Assembly (NCBI RefSeq): GCF_029542625.1 | Contig: NZ_CP120733.1 | Span: 868,001-932,000, forward strand | Length of the DNA stretch: 64,000 nt | DNA from: Tepidibacter hydrothermalis | GTDB taxonomy: Bacteria > Bacillota > Clostridia > Peptostreptococcales > Peptostreptococcaceae | Direction: 5' to 3' | Shown: positions 1-8,378 of the stretch, piece after piece | How the letters are laid out: every line of letters starts with the position of its first letter | Position numbering within the stretch: position 1 is the stretch's first letter | Notes under the pieces: generated by a model | Seen by the model: only the letters and a program-made list of their open reading frames with translations | Told to the model about the DNA's origin: nothing | Databases searched by the model: none | Position numbers and translations under genes: made by a program

Positions 1-14
1 AATAAAAAAGATTT

Positions 15-50
15 GGATAAAAAAAGGCTACTGCTTAAGCAGTAGCCTTT
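15..50 (-). terminator. Intrinsic terminator of the XRE/cupin gene
   Basis: A 12-bp stem (AAAGGCTACTGC pairing with GCAGTAGCCTTT) with a TTAA loop is followed on the minus strand by a run of T. It overlaps the stop codon of the regulator gene. Confidence 0.85.
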
Positions 51-582
51 ATTCTTTTACAGAAAACCAATGGGTTACATTTTTTTCGCTAGATGGATTT
101 TTGTAAGTATGAGGTGTGAATTTACTAATGTAGATACTATCTCCAGCATTTAATAAATAAGTATCATTTTCTATTTGTATCTCTAAACTTCCGGTTATAA
201 CGATACCTAGCTCGTCGTAGTTATGTCCCCATGAGACATCACTAGATTCACTATTTCCGTCTATTGTTATAGCTATTGAATTTAAGTTCTTATTTCCGTT
301 AGTCAGCATTTCGAATTTTATATTATGGTCTTCAGTTGTAAAAATTTCTTTTCTTTCATCTTTTCTAACTATAAAATCTTTTTCGCTAGAAGATTTTAAG
401 ATGTCCATTAAGTTTATTCCTAGTACTTCACATATATGCTGAAGGTTGCTAACAGAGGGGCTATTTAGATTTCTTTCTAGATTACTTATAAATCCTATTG
501 ATAGATTTGTAAGATTGGATAATTCTTTTATTGTTAATCCTTTTCTCTTTCTAAAATGTTTTATTTTTGCTCCTAATTCCAT
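49..582 (-). CDS. XRE-family transcriptional regulator with C-terminal cupin domain
   Basis: A cytoplasmic DNA-binding regulator of 177 residues. Residues about 5-60 form an HTH_3/XRE helix-turn-helix (ending in LQHICEVLGI), and residues about 105-175 form a cupin_2 barrel (ELGIVITGSLEIQI, then LNAGDSIYISKFTPHTY). This is the architecture of the PuuR-like regulators, in which the cupin is thought to sense a small ligand. The start has a good ribosome site (GAGGAGAG) on the minus strand. The gene is divergent from the PTS-like permease gene at 1011. A 42-bp perfect palindrome between them is a plausible operator, so it may control that permease and itself. The ligand is unknown. Confidence 0.88.
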   Translation of the reverse strand: MELGAKIKHFRKRKGLTIKELSNLTNLSIGFISNLERNLNSPSVSNLQHICEVLGINLMDILKSSSEKDFIVRKDERKEIFTTEDHNIKFEMLTNGNKNLNSIAITIDGNSESSDVSWGHNYDELGIVITGSLEIQIENDTYLLNAGDSIYISKFTPHTYKNPSSEKNVTHWFSVKE

Positions 583-621
583 AACTCTCTCCTCACATAA
601 TAATCATTTAATAAATTATAA

Positions 622-663
622 CATAAAAAATATAATTTATTTAAATAAATTATATTTTTTATG
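622..663. promoter_or_regulatory. 42-bp perfect palindrome, candidate operator of the XRE/cupin regulator
   Basis: A perfect inverted repeat with 21-bp arms, centred between 642 and 643 and made only of A and T except for the outermost C and G. It lies 40 bp upstream of the regulator's start codon in the 428-bp divergent gap. The rest of the gap is A-rich with repeated AAAAATGAAAAAA runs and holds no gene. Operator function is inference; an A/T cruciform or a terminator-like hairpin is an alternative. Confidence 0.45.
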
Positions 664-895
664 TCGTATCTAAGAATTGGAAAAAAATAAAAAAATGAAA
701 AAAGAAATAAAAAAATGAAAAAACTTTGCTAATTATGAAAAGGAATAAGGTTTAATTTGTTGTAAAATATATAAAATATTGAATTTGACATTGAAAATAT
801 AGTATATAAACAGGATAATATAGTGGAAAGTGTAATTTTATTAAAAATAAAAGTTTAAAAAAGTGAATAAAATAATAAAAAAATGAAAAAAACTA

Positions 896-923
896 TAGAC
901 ATTATTCTGAAATTTGGTATACT
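896..923 (+). promoter_or_regulatory. Probable sigma-A promoter of the PTS EIIC-like gene
   Basis: TAGACA (896-901) and TATACT (918-923) are separated by 16 bp and lie about 88 bp upstream of the start codon at 1011. Confidence 0.5.
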
Positions 924-1010
924 AAGAAATGTATTTAAAATACAAATGCGAAAAATATTTATAAAATAAATTATAAATAATGAGTTTATAAAATTTCGGG
1001 AGGTAAATTA

Positions 1011-2051
1011 ATGGAGTTAGTTAAAGGTACGATGTTGTTATTATTTTGTTTATCACTTTTTACTTTATTTAGTTTAAAGATGCCAAAGGGAATGAAGGCT
1101 ATGGGAGCATTAGCAGATGCTGCGGTAGCTAGTTTTTTAGTGGAAGCTTTTCAAAGCTATGTGGGTGGAGATATGTTACATATTCAATTATTAAAAGATA
1201 CGGGGTTAGCTGCTGGAGGTATGGGTGGAGCAGCGGCAGGTATTTTAGTACCTCTGGCTTTGGGTGTTAGCCCTGTTTATGCAGTACTAATAGGATGTGC
1301 TTGTGCTGGAATGGGTATATTACCTGGATTTGTAGCGGGTTACATACTTTCGTTTATAGTTCCCAAAATAGAAAAGAAGGTACCTGCAGGATTAGATTTA
1401 ATAGTGTGTGTTGCTTTTGTAGCACCTCTTGCTAGATTAATAGCTACTGCTGCTGATCCTATAGTAACTTCTACACTACTTAATATAGGTGGAATAGTAA
1501 CTTCGGCGGCTAATGGAAACCCTATGACTATGGGATTTATACTAGGAGGAGTTATAACTATTGTTGCAACAGCACCACTTAGCTCCATGGCATTAACTGC
1601 AATGCTTGGGCTTACAGGTCTACCGATGGCTATAGGAGCTTTATCTGTTATGGGATCATCTTTTATGAATTTTGTATTCTTTGATAGAATGAAGTTTGGA
1701 GATAGAAGTACAACTATATCGGTTGCTATAGAGCCTCTAACTCAAGCGGATGTAATATCTGCAAATCCTATACCGGTTTATGTGACTAACTTTGTAGGTG
1801 GCGGTCTGGCAGGTATGATAGTTTCTTCATTTGGATTAGTAAACAATGCACCTGGAACTGCAACTCCAATAGCTGGTCTTATGGTGATGTATGGATTCAA
1901 TGATCCTAAGACTGTTACTATAGCAGCTGCACTTTGTGCACTTGCTGGAGCACTAGCTGGTTTAATTGGTTCTATAGTATTTAAAAACTATAAGATAAGA
2001 ACTGTTGCAGAAATAAGAGGAGAAGTTAGTACAGAAGAAAAAGCTGCATAG
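1011..2051 (+). CDS. PTS EIIC-type membrane permease (PTS_EIIC_2 family)
   Basis: A polytopic inner-membrane protein of 346 residues made almost entirely of hydrophobic, glycine- and alanine-rich segments (about 8-10 helices). It resembles the PTS_EIIC_2 family, annotated as sugar PTS subunit IIC although usually found without EIIA or EIIB. No EIIA, EIIB or HPr gene lies nearby, so phosphotransfer-coupled sugar uptake is not supported by context; it could be a PTS-independent transporter. The start at 1011 has a ribosome site (GGGAGGT) 8 bp upstream. It is transcribed away from the XRE/cupin regulator, its likely controller, and ends at a strong terminator. Confidence 0.75.
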   Translation: MELVKGTMLLLFCLSLFTLFSLKMPKGMKAMGALADAAVASFLVEAFQSYVGGDMLHIQLLKDTGLAAGGMGGAAAGILVPLALGVSPVYAVLIGCACAGMGILPGFVAGYILSFIVPKIEKKVPAGLDLIVCVAFVAPLARLIATAADPIVTSTLLNIGGIVTSAANGNPMTMGFILGGVITIVATAPLSSMALTAMLGLTGLPMAIGALSVMGSSFMNFVFFDRMKFGDRSTTISVAIEPLTQADVISANPIPVYVTNFVGGGLAGMIVSSFGLVNNAPGTATPIAGLMVMYGFNDPKTVTIAAALCALAGALAGLIGSIVFKNYKIRTVAEIRGEVSTEEKAA

Positions 2052-2060
2052 CATAGAGTG

Positions 2061-2104
2061 AAACAAAAAAGACAAAGCTAATTGGCATTGTCTTTTTTGT
2101 TTTG
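2061..2104 (+). terminator. Intrinsic terminator after the EIIC-like gene
   Basis: AACAAAAAAGACAA pairs with TTGTCTTTTTTGTT around a 12-nt loop, giving a long stem that ends in T runs. Confidence 0.85.
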
Positions 2105-2192
2105 TTTAAAGTATAATAGTGTATGACTAAATCTAATATTGAAAACTCCATTTCAATTGAGGTTGATTTCACTATAAAAATAGGAGGCATAT

Positions 2193-3110
2193 ATGAATAA
2201 AACGAAAAAAATGGTGTTTATGTCTATACTAGTAGCTCAAAGTTTAGCTATGTATATAATAGAGACTTACATGAGTAATCCGCTTGTATTTATAGCACCT
2301 GGCGCAAAACTTGGGCTTTCTAATATAATTACTTTAATATCTTTGATTTTTTTAGGATTTAAAGATACGTTTGTAATATTGACTGCTAGGATAATAATAT
2401 CTTCTATATTTGGAGGAGGATTTTCTGCGTTCTTATACAGTATAGCTGGAGGGATATTGAGTTTATTATCTATGGATATATTAGCTAAGTTTAACAAAAA
2501 AGAATCTAGTTTAATAGGTATAAGTGTAATAGGGGCTATGTTTCATAATATAGGGCAATTAATAATGGCATCTATAATAATACATAATATAGGTATATTT
2601 ATATATCTGCCTATACTTTTATTAACATCTATTCCTACTGGTTTGTTTATTGGGTTTGTATGTAGATATCTTGTAAAAAACAAAAATATATATAAATCTA
2701 TGAATATAAAAAATAGAGAGTATACTATTACAAAACCTAAAAAACTAGACTATTTAATATTAGTATCAGTTTTGATTTTAAGTGTATCTACATTCTATTT
2801 TACTAATATGGACAGTGGAGATACGGGATATAAAAGAGTTCAAGTGGTTGTAGATAATAAGGTTTATGAAGATGTTGTTATAACTGATGATGATTATAAA
2901 AAAACAATAAAAATTGAAACGGAAGAAGGATATAATTATATTCATATACACGATGGAGGAGTAGAAATCACAGAAGCTGATTGTTATGATGAGGTTTGTG
3001 TTAAAACTGGTTTTATAGATAGAAAGGGACAGATAATAGCATGTCTTCCTCATAAGATGTATGTTAAAATTTTGGGGGAAGATTCACAAGTAGATAATGT
3101 ATCTTATTGA
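2193..3110 (+). CDS. Gx transporter (HepS-I-like) membrane protein fused to a NusG domain II
   Basis: 305 residues. Residues about 1-170 are a hydrophobic Gx_transporter / 'heptaprenyl diphosphate synthase component I' domain with the family signature (FIAPGAKLGLSNIITLISL) and about five or six helices. A further helix at about 188-206 anchors a C-terminal domain (about 207-305) that matches the NusG_II family, with a conserved CYDEVCVKTG segment and a late Cys (IACLPHKMYVKI). The two domains are usually encoded by adjacent genes, often near apbE or redox-membrane-complex genes; here they form one polypeptide. The role is unproven, and prenyl diphosphate synthesis is an old label rather than a shown activity. 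The ribosome site AGGAGG precedes the ATG. Confidence 0.82.
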   Translation: MNKTKKMVFMSILVAQSLAMYIIETYMSNPLVFIAPGAKLGLSNIITLISLIFLGFKDTFVILTARIIISSIFGGGFSAFLYSIAGGILSLLSMDILAKFNKKESSLIGISVIGAMFHNIGQLIMASIIIHNIGIFIYLPILLLTSIPTGLFIGFVCRYLVKNKNIYKSMNIKNREYTITKPKKLDYLILVSVLILSVSTFYFTNMDSGDTGYKRVQVVVDNKVYEDVVITDDDYKKTIKIETEEGYNYIHIHDGGVEITEADCYDEVCVKTGFIDRKGQIIACLPHKMYVKILGEDSQVDNVSY

Positions 3111-3253
3111 TTTTATATAAATATTGAAGCATGCATTATATTTTAAATTATTCTAAAAAATGAATAATTATCGTGTTATATATTGACATATATTCTATTT
3201 CTTTGATAGAATCATAGCATAAAGAGTTTAAATATGCTGAAATAAGTGGTGAT

Positions 3254-3421
3254 ATGGGAATGAAAGAAAAATTAGAGGAATTAAAAAGAGATATAGAGGA
3301 ATTAAGGGAAGAAATAAATAGATATATAGAATATCCCGATATTTTTAAAGAAGAAATACTGAGCACGAGTCAGAAAATAGATATATGTATAAATGAGTAT
3401 TTGAAACTACAGAAATTTTAA
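3254..3421 (+). CDS. Spo0E-like sporulation regulatory peptide (aspartyl-phosphate phosphatase)
   Basis: A 55-residue ORF. It is all helical and charged, with the Spo0E-family pattern: an N-terminal heptad-like helix (KEKLEELKRDIEELREEI), a short turn, then a second helix with the signature S-x-x-(I/L)-D followed by I-x-x-Y (STSQKIDICINEY). Family members dephosphorylate Spo0A~P and delay sporulation. The ribosome site is weak (GTGGTG); the ATG at 3260 is an alternative start. A terminator follows directly at 3425. Assigned from the motif only. Confidence 0.75.
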   Translation: MGMKEKLEELKRDIEELREEINRYIEYPDIFKEEILSTSQKIDICINEYLKLQKF

Positions 3422-3424
3422 ATG

Positions 3425-3453
3425 AAAAGAAGCGATGAATATCGCTTCTTTTT
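3425..3453 (+). terminator. Intrinsic terminator after the Spo0E-like gene
   Basis: AAAAGAAGCGAT and ATCGCTTCTTTTT pair around a 4-nt loop and run into T-rich sequence. Confidence 0.85.
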
Positions 3454-3460
3454 ATTTTTT

Positions 3461-3588
3461 AAGAAATTATATCATTTTATTTTGTGGGTAACTTATAAAA
3501 AAGCTGTACTTGCAACTATTTTTAAGCAACCGAGTTGCTAGACTTGTTGGCGGTATGAATCAGCGCGGTAGCGAGTAGACGAATTTTT
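3461..3588 (+). repeat. Dispersed intergenic repeat R1, copy A
   Basis: A copy of a 117-134-bp element that starts near AAGGAAATTATATCATTTT and ends near GTAGACGAATTTTT. Shared internal blocks are TTGCAACTATTTTTAAGCAA, GTTGGCG and GAGTCAGCGCG-AGCGAGTAGACGAAT. Other copies lie at 20107, 27952, 40181 and 58505. It fills most of the gap before the MscS gene. Origin and function are unknown. Confidence 0.8.
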
Positions 3589-3669
3589 GTTTGTAGAGAA
3601 AGTATATAGATTATTATATATGGAGATAATTTAAATATTAATCAACAGATATGAATTAAGGAGAATGGT

Positions 3670-4503
3670 ATGATTAGGTTTATAAATTCCATATTGATAA
3701 TAATGTTTAGTTATTTATTTGTAAGAGCTGTAAAGTATATAACTAAAAAAGTATTTGACATAACTAAATTTGATGTTCAAAGAGAAAATACATTTAAGAG
3801 TATAATAGTATCTATATCTTATTATTTGTCATTTTCTGTGGCTTGTGTACTGGTATTAAAAGAATTTGGTATAATTGATTTAAATCAATCCACTATACTA
3901 ACTGGAGCTGGTATATTTGGAGTTATAGCAGGGTTTGCATCTCAAAGTATTATAAAGGATGTACTTAATGGTTTTTTTATATTATTTGAAAAACAGATAA
4001 AGGTTGGAGATTTTGTTTACATAAATGAAAGTTTCAGAGGAACTGTAGAGGAAATCGGTCTTAGAACTACTAGTATAAGGGATTGGAATTTGAGAAGAAT
4101 AAGTATTCCTAATGGTGAAATAAAATCTATTATGAATTATAGTAGAAAAAAAATGAGAGTAATAGTTCATGTAAGGGTGTCTTATGAATGTGATCCTGAT
4201 TTTGTTATGCAGACTTTAGAGGAAGTATGCGAAGCGTTGAATGACAAATATAAAGAGTTTTTAATTAAGAACATAATGAATGAACCATCAAGACCGTTTT
4301 CTGTATATGGAGTAACAGACATAGAATCTAGTAGTGTAGGTGCTAAGTACACTATTACCGGTGTTGTAGCTTCTTTTAAGTATTTTTCTATATCTAAGAA
4401 TGCTAGGTTAATGATTTTGGTTAAATTCAGAGAAAAGGGAATTAAAGTAGCTTATCCTAAGAGAGTTAATATTGATGCGGATGAATATGAAAGTTATATA
4501 TAG
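3670..4503 (+). CDS. MscS-family small-conductance mechanosensitive channel
   Basis: 277 residues, expected in the cytoplasmic membrane as a homo-oligomer that opens on osmotic downshock. Two or three N-terminal helices are followed by the pore-lining TM3 signature (GIFGVIAGFASQSIIKDVLNG, about residues 80-100), rich in small residues. The beta domain (KVGDFVYINESFRGTVEEIGLRTT) follows, then a C-terminal alpha/beta domain. The length fits the short MscS/YkuT-like class. The start follows AAGGAGAATGGT. It is a single-gene unit ending at the terminator at 4508. Confidence 0.92.
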   Translation: MIRFINSILIIMFSYLFVRAVKYITKKVFDITKFDVQRENTFKSIIVSISYYLSFSVACVLVLKEFGIIDLNQSTILTGAGIFGVIAGFASQSIIKDVLNGFFILFEKQIKVGDFVYINESFRGTVEEIGLRTTSIRDWNLRRISIPNGEIKSIMNYSRKKMRVIVHVRVSYECDPDFVMQTLEEVCEALNDKYKEFLIKNIMNEPSRPFSVYGVTDIESSSVGAKYTITGVVASFKYFSISKNARLMILVKFREKGIKVAYPKRVNIDADEYESYI

Positions 4504-4507
4504 ATAT

Positions 4508-4547
4508 AAAAAAATCAGATGGAGGCTTATTCCATCTGATTTTTTAT
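4508..4547 (+). terminator. Intrinsic terminator after the MscS gene
   Basis: AAAAATCAGATGGA and TCCATCTGATTTTT pair around GGCTTAT and end in T residues. Confidence 0.9.
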
Positions 4548-4651
4548 AACGAATAGGAAATTATATTCCTTTTTAAGTTGTGGATAAATATAATTTTCCT
4601 TATGAGTTTCAAAAAAGTTTACATTTAAGATTCTTCTAAAGAAGAACTTTT

Positions 4652-6232
4652 TTACTCTGAGTGAAGACTATTATCCTGTGCGTAAAAAGTACCTGAAGTT
4701 TCTTTTTTTATTATCTTTTGAAGATTTTTTATTTCTAAGAAAGTTTGAGGGTGAGCATTTTTTAGTATAGATATTTCTCCTTCTCCTTTTGAATGTAAAC
4801 AGTCAGTAAGATATTTTCGTTTTTGATCTAACTCTGATATCTCATTCGTGAGTTTCTCGTGTATATTATTGTAGTATTCATATTCATGGGTTTTTATCAA
4901 TTCTTCAGTGGTTTCAACTGTATTTTCGAAAACTTCCATTTCTTTTTTATTTTTTTCCATTTCTAATAAGCAACTGCTATATTTTATTAGAAGTTCATCT
5001 AATTCCTTTTTTATTTGTTTTCTATCAAAGCCTTTGACGTTTACTATTGTTTTTCGCTCTGAAGAGTTTCCGATTGCACCTGTTACTACTTTTGCATATG
5101 CACTAATTTTTCCGCCTATTATTTTTCCTTTTTCAGGATTCAAAAGGATGCTTTTAGATTCAAGGATACTATCTAAAGAATAAAATCCAATATTTATAGT
5201 ATCTTCAGCTATTATAGTACATGAATTAGCATATTTAACAAAAACACTTTTTTTAGAGTGGATTAAAGTTTTTCCCTTTCCGCAAACTCCGCCTTTTACA
5301 TATATATCTCCATTTGTTGATACTATCTTTTCGGCAGCTCCTATTCCCATTATGCTGTCTATAGAAATATCTTCTGTTGCTATAACTTTAAAATCATCGC
5401 AAACGGTTCCTTTGACTGTTACTGATCCATCGAAAAAAATATTACCTGTTTCATAGCCTACATCTCCATCTATTACTAGATGTTTTATAACGGATACTTT
5501 TCCTTGATTGTGAGAAAGAGCACCGGCAGTCAAGGCTCTTAATATTATTTTGTTATCTTCTTTAAATTCTCCTACTGTTTTTCTATCGTAACTTAATCTT
5601 TTATTTTTTCCAGGCTTTGCTGGTATTGCATCTCCTTTTATATTTAAACCATCAACACCTTTGGTTAAAGGTATCTTTTCTCCTAAATAATCGTGCTTAT
5701 TTACTTCGAGGATTAGATTCATTTCGTAATAATTAGTTGAACCATCTTCTCGCATATTTGGTTTTTTATCTGGTAAATCTAGATATTTTATTATAGCATC
5801 TTGCCCGTTTTTTGATGGTGTTGCTTTTGCTATTAATATATTTTCTTGTGTTTTTATATCTTCATCAAGTGCAGTGTGAATTATTCCGTGTACTATATTG
5901 TTTGAGTCAAGCTCTGATAATATAGAATCGATTATTTGTTGTTTATTATTTTTAAATTCATCATTTGAAATATTTAACTTGAAATATGCTTCTGTATTAT
6001 CTTTAGATATACTCAATTCTATTTTTGGTTTTAATATACCTATTTCCACATTGTCGTCTGAAATCTTCTCTAAAGCATTTTTAAGATTTAAAAAATACTT
6101 TATACTGATTTGAGGATGAGAGGTTGATAAATTAGAAAAGTTTGCAATATCATATCCTTCTTTCTTTGTTTTTATATAAAGTTTTTCTTTATCTTCGAAA
6201 ATATCAAAAAATTCATTTTGTATTATGTACAT
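4652..6232 (-). CDS. FapA/DUF342-family protein
   Basis: 526 residues. It has the DUF342 (FapA) architecture: an N-terminal region, a beta-rich core with repeated turns typical of a right-handed beta-helix (about residues 170-390, including GALSHNQGKVSVIKHLVIDGDV and SVTVKGTVCDDFKVIA), and a C-terminal coiled coil (about 400-490, many K/E heptads such as LDELLIKYSSCLLEMEKNKKE). Relatives include FapA of Vibrio, linked to polar flagellum assembly, and polymer-forming bactofilin-like proteins. No flagellar gene lies nearby, so the flagellar role is not supported by context here. The start codon follows GAGGTGATTT on the minus strand. It is monocistronic. Confidence 0.8.
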   Translation of the reverse strand: MYIIQNEFFDIFEDKEKLYIKTKKEGYDIANFSNLSTSHPQISIKYFLNLKNALEKISDDNVEIGILKPKIELSISKDNTEAYFKLNISNDEFKNNKQQIIDSILSELDSNNIVHGIIHTALDEDIKTQENILIAKATPSKNGQDAIIKYLDLPDKKPNMREDGSTNYYEMNLILEVNKHDYLGEKIPLTKGVDGLNIKGDAIPAKPGKNKRLSYDRKTVGEFKEDNKIILRALTAGALSHNQGKVSVIKHLVIDGDVGYETGNIFFDGSVTVKGTVCDDFKVIATEDISIDSIMGIGAAEKIVSTNGDIYVKGGVCGKGKTLIHSKKSVFVKYANSCTIIAEDTINIGFYSLDSILESKSILLNPEKGKIIGGKISAYAKVVTGAIGNSSERKTIVNVKGFDRKQIKKELDELLIKYSSCLLEMEKNKKEMEVFENTVETTEELIKTHEYEYYNNIHEKLTNEISELDQKRKYLTDCLHSKGEGEISILKNAHPQTFLEIKNLQKIIKKETSGTFYAQDNSLHSE

Positions 6233-6423
6233 AAATCACCTCGGATTAATTTGGGCATATATATATATATCGGTAATAAAACCTGTATATTTAATGAAAT
6301 ATAACATTTTATATATTAAATATAACACTTTTTAGAAAATAATAAAAATAAAAAAATTTCGATTACACATATTGTAAAAAAAGAAAAAATGTGTTAGTAT
6401 AATAATATGAAAACTTAAGAGAA

Positions 6424-6585
6424 TGTACAGGTCCTTATTTTAAGGATAACAGGGAAGAACGGTTAGAATCCGTCACAGCCCCCGCTACTGTAATTGAGGA
6501 TGAAACCTATAAAACCACTGCTAATTATTTTGCGGGAAGGATAGGGAGTAAGATGAATCATGAGTCAGGAGACCTACCTGTATAG
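6424..6585 (+). ncRNA. Cobalamin (adenosylcobalamin) riboswitch aptamer
   Basis: The class-I aptamer landmarks appear in order: P1/P2 strand GTACAGGT, ACAGGGAA, GGTTAGAATCCGTCACAG, the CCCGCTACTGT core, CCACTG, GCGGGAAGG, then the B12-box-like TGAATCATGAGTCAGGAGACC and closing ACCTGTA. No cobalamin synthesis or transport gene follows; the next gene is an mgtC homologue at 6776, beyond two terminators. Confidence 0.93.
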
Positions 6586-6631
6586 AGTTTTCAGCCTTCG
6601 GAGGGAAGGGCCAGGAAAAAAGAGATTATTC

Positions 6632-6663
6632 CTGTCCTAGTACGTCGCTTAGGCAGGTTTTTT
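6632..6663 (+). terminator. Expression-platform terminator of the cobalamin riboswitch
   Basis: CCTGTCCTA and TTAGGCAGG pair (one bulge) around GTACGTCGC and run into six T. A smaller hairpin (CCTTC-GGAG-GGAAGG) lies just upstream at about 6595-6610 and could be the alternative structure. Confidence 0.7.
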
Positions 6664-6698
6664 ATATATTTTTCTTTCCCTAAATATTTTTTTTCGCC

Positions 6699-6729
6699 CC
6701 AGGCCTGTAAAAGGCCTGTTTTTTTTTGA
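6699..6729 (+). terminator. Second strong terminator between the riboswitch and mgtC
   Basis: CAGGCCT and AGGCCTG pair around GTAAA and are followed by at least eight T. It sits 50 bp upstream of the mgtC start, so riboswitch read-through would have to pass two terminators. Confidence 0.88.
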
Positions 6730-6775
6730 TATATATATTTTTAAGTGGTAATATAATAAAAAAAGAGGTGATTTG

Positions 6776-7432
6776 ATGACACATAAAGAAATGATATTTA
6801 GGTTATTGTTTGCTCTTTTTATAGGGGGCGTAGTTGGTTTTGAAAGAGAAAAATCTAACCAATGGGCGGGCTTTAGAACGCATATATTGGTTTCTATAGG
6901 TTCTTGTGTTGTTGCTGTTACATCTTTGATGTTATTTAAAGAATATATACAATATGTAAATTTGGATCCTGCTAGGATGCCAGCTCAAGTTTTATCCGGT
7001 ATTGGATTTTTAGGAGCAGGAGCAATACTTAAAACGAAAGATAGCATAAGAGGACTCACTACTGCCGCAGGTATTTGGGTTACTGCTTGTATAGGTATAG
7101 CTATTGGGTTTGGATATTATTATTTAGCATTTGTATCTTGTTTTTTGCTTATTATGACATTGTATACTTTGAAATTTATAGATAAGAGAATATTACTTAG
7201 TAAAACTAGTACCTTGTATATTAATACAAAAAACATTTCAAATATAACATCGAAAGTTATAGAAATACTAGAAAGTAATAAGATTTTTATAAAGAATATA
7301 GATATATCTCATGATGAATATAAGTGTTGGGATATGAAAATAGTTGTAGTGTATAATAGTAAGATAGAGTTTAAAGAAATTGTAAAGAGTATTTTGGATT
7401 TGGATGATGTTATAAAAATTGAATATGAATAG
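6776..7432 (+). CDS. MgtC/SapB-family membrane protein
   Basis: 218 residues. It starts in the MgtC signature (FRLLFALFIGGVVGFEREK, then GFRTHILVSIGSC), with about four or five helices up to residue 135 and a C-terminal ACT-like regulatory domain (about 140-218). MgtC proteins modulate F-type ATP synthase, phosphate and Mg2+ homeostasis rather than transport Mg2+ themselves. I chose the ATG at 6776, 5 bp after AGAGGTG, over the TTG at 6773 that would leave only 2 bp. The gene lies downstream of the cobalamin riboswitch but behind two terminators, so B12 control is doubtful. Confidence 0.9.
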   Translation: MTHKEMIFRLLFALFIGGVVGFEREKSNQWAGFRTHILVSIGSCVVAVTSLMLFKEYIQYVNLDPARMPAQVLSGIGFLGAGAILKTKDSIRGLTTAAGIWVTACIGIAIGFGYYYLAFVSCFLLIMTLYTLKFIDKRILLSKTSTLYINTKNISNITSKVIEILESNKIFIKNIDISHDEYKCWDMKIVVVYNSKIEFKEIVKSILDLDDVIKIEYE

Positions 7433-7516
7433 AGAATATCTATTTACAAAAATCTACAAAAAAATACAATTAGATTAATTCTACAATTAAATAAATGTAT
7501 AAGGATGTGTTTTGCT

Positions 7517-8356
7517 TTGAATAATATAAAAATAATAACTGATAGCTCGTGCGATTTGCCTGAATATATAATTAAGCAATATAATATATCTGTTATACCG
7601 TTAAATGTTCTGTTTGACGAAGATTCTTATTTGGATGGTGTGGATATAACTAAAAAAGAATTTTATGAAAAAATGAGAAAAAGTACTAATCTTCCAAAAA
7701 CATCTAGTCCATCTCCAGATAGATTTGTAAAAGAGTTTAACTGTGAGCAGGATAATATTATTGTTATATCTTTATCTTCTGGATTATCTAGTACGTATAA
7801 TAATGCTTTGATAGGTAAAAATATGTACTTAGAAGGAGGAAATGAGAAGAGGATAGAGATAATAGACTCTAAAAATGGATCTATGGGAACTGGTTTATTG
7901 GTTCTGGCTGCATCTAGGATGATTGAAAAAGGAAAAAGTATAGACTACATAGTAGATAAAATCAATAAAGAGGTAAAAAAAATTTCAACATATGTTGTGC
8001 TTAATACAATAGAAAATGCAGCTAAGGCTGGTAGGATAAGCTCTTTTAAAGAGAAAATAGTTCAAGTTTTAAATTTAAAAGTAACTGTAAAGGTTGAAGA
8101 TGGCCTTGTTAAAATATTTAGTAAAGCTAGAGGAGACAAGAAAAGTTTAAATAAATTAATAGATTTTATAGAAAATGAAGGGATTAATGCTTCAGAAAAA
8201 ATATTGGCGATATGTCACTCGAATGCACTGGATAAGGCTTTAAAATTTAAAGAAATGGTTAATAATAAGTATAATTTTAAAGAAATAATAATATCTGAAA
8301 TAGGAGCAACTATAGGTTCTTATTCGTCTGAAGGAGCTTTGTTGATTAGTTTTTAG
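7517..8356 (+). CDS. DegV-family fatty-acid-binding protein
   Basis: About 280 residues. N-terminal signature IKIITDSSCDLPEYI, then TSSPSPDRF (the second conserved DegV motif) and the C-terminal EIGATIGSYSSEGALLISF motif. DegV/FakB proteins bind a fatty acyl chain and present it to the FakA kinase for uptake of exogenous fatty acids; no FakA gene is visible here. The start is taken as TTG 7517 because the AAGGATGTG that would serve as ribosome site overlaps the upstream ATG at 7505. The reading frame is open from 7505, so the longer form is possible. It is followed within 22 bp by pepF and is probably co-transcribed. Confidence 0.9.
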   Translation: MNNIKIITDSSCDLPEYIIKQYNISVIPLNVLFDEDSYLDGVDITKKEFYEKMRKSTNLPKTSSPSPDRFVKEFNCEQDNIIVISLSSGLSSTYNNALIGKNMYLEGGNEKRIEIIDSKNGSMGTGLLVLAASRMIEKGKSIDYIVDKINKEVKKISTYVVLNTIENAAKAGRISSFKEKIVQVLNLKVTVKVEDGLVKIFSKARGDKKSLNKLIDFIENEGINASEKILAICHSNALDKALKFKEMVNNKYNFKEIIISEIGATIGSYSSEGALLISF

Positions 8357-8378
8357 TGAGAAGAAGGAGGAATATATA

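Noticed and set aside
785-790. TTGACA at 785 as the -35 box of the EIIC-like gene promoter.
   Set aside because: The nearest TATAAA is only 14 bp away and no -10 lies at 16-18 bp; the TAGACA/TATACT pair at 896-923 is better placed.
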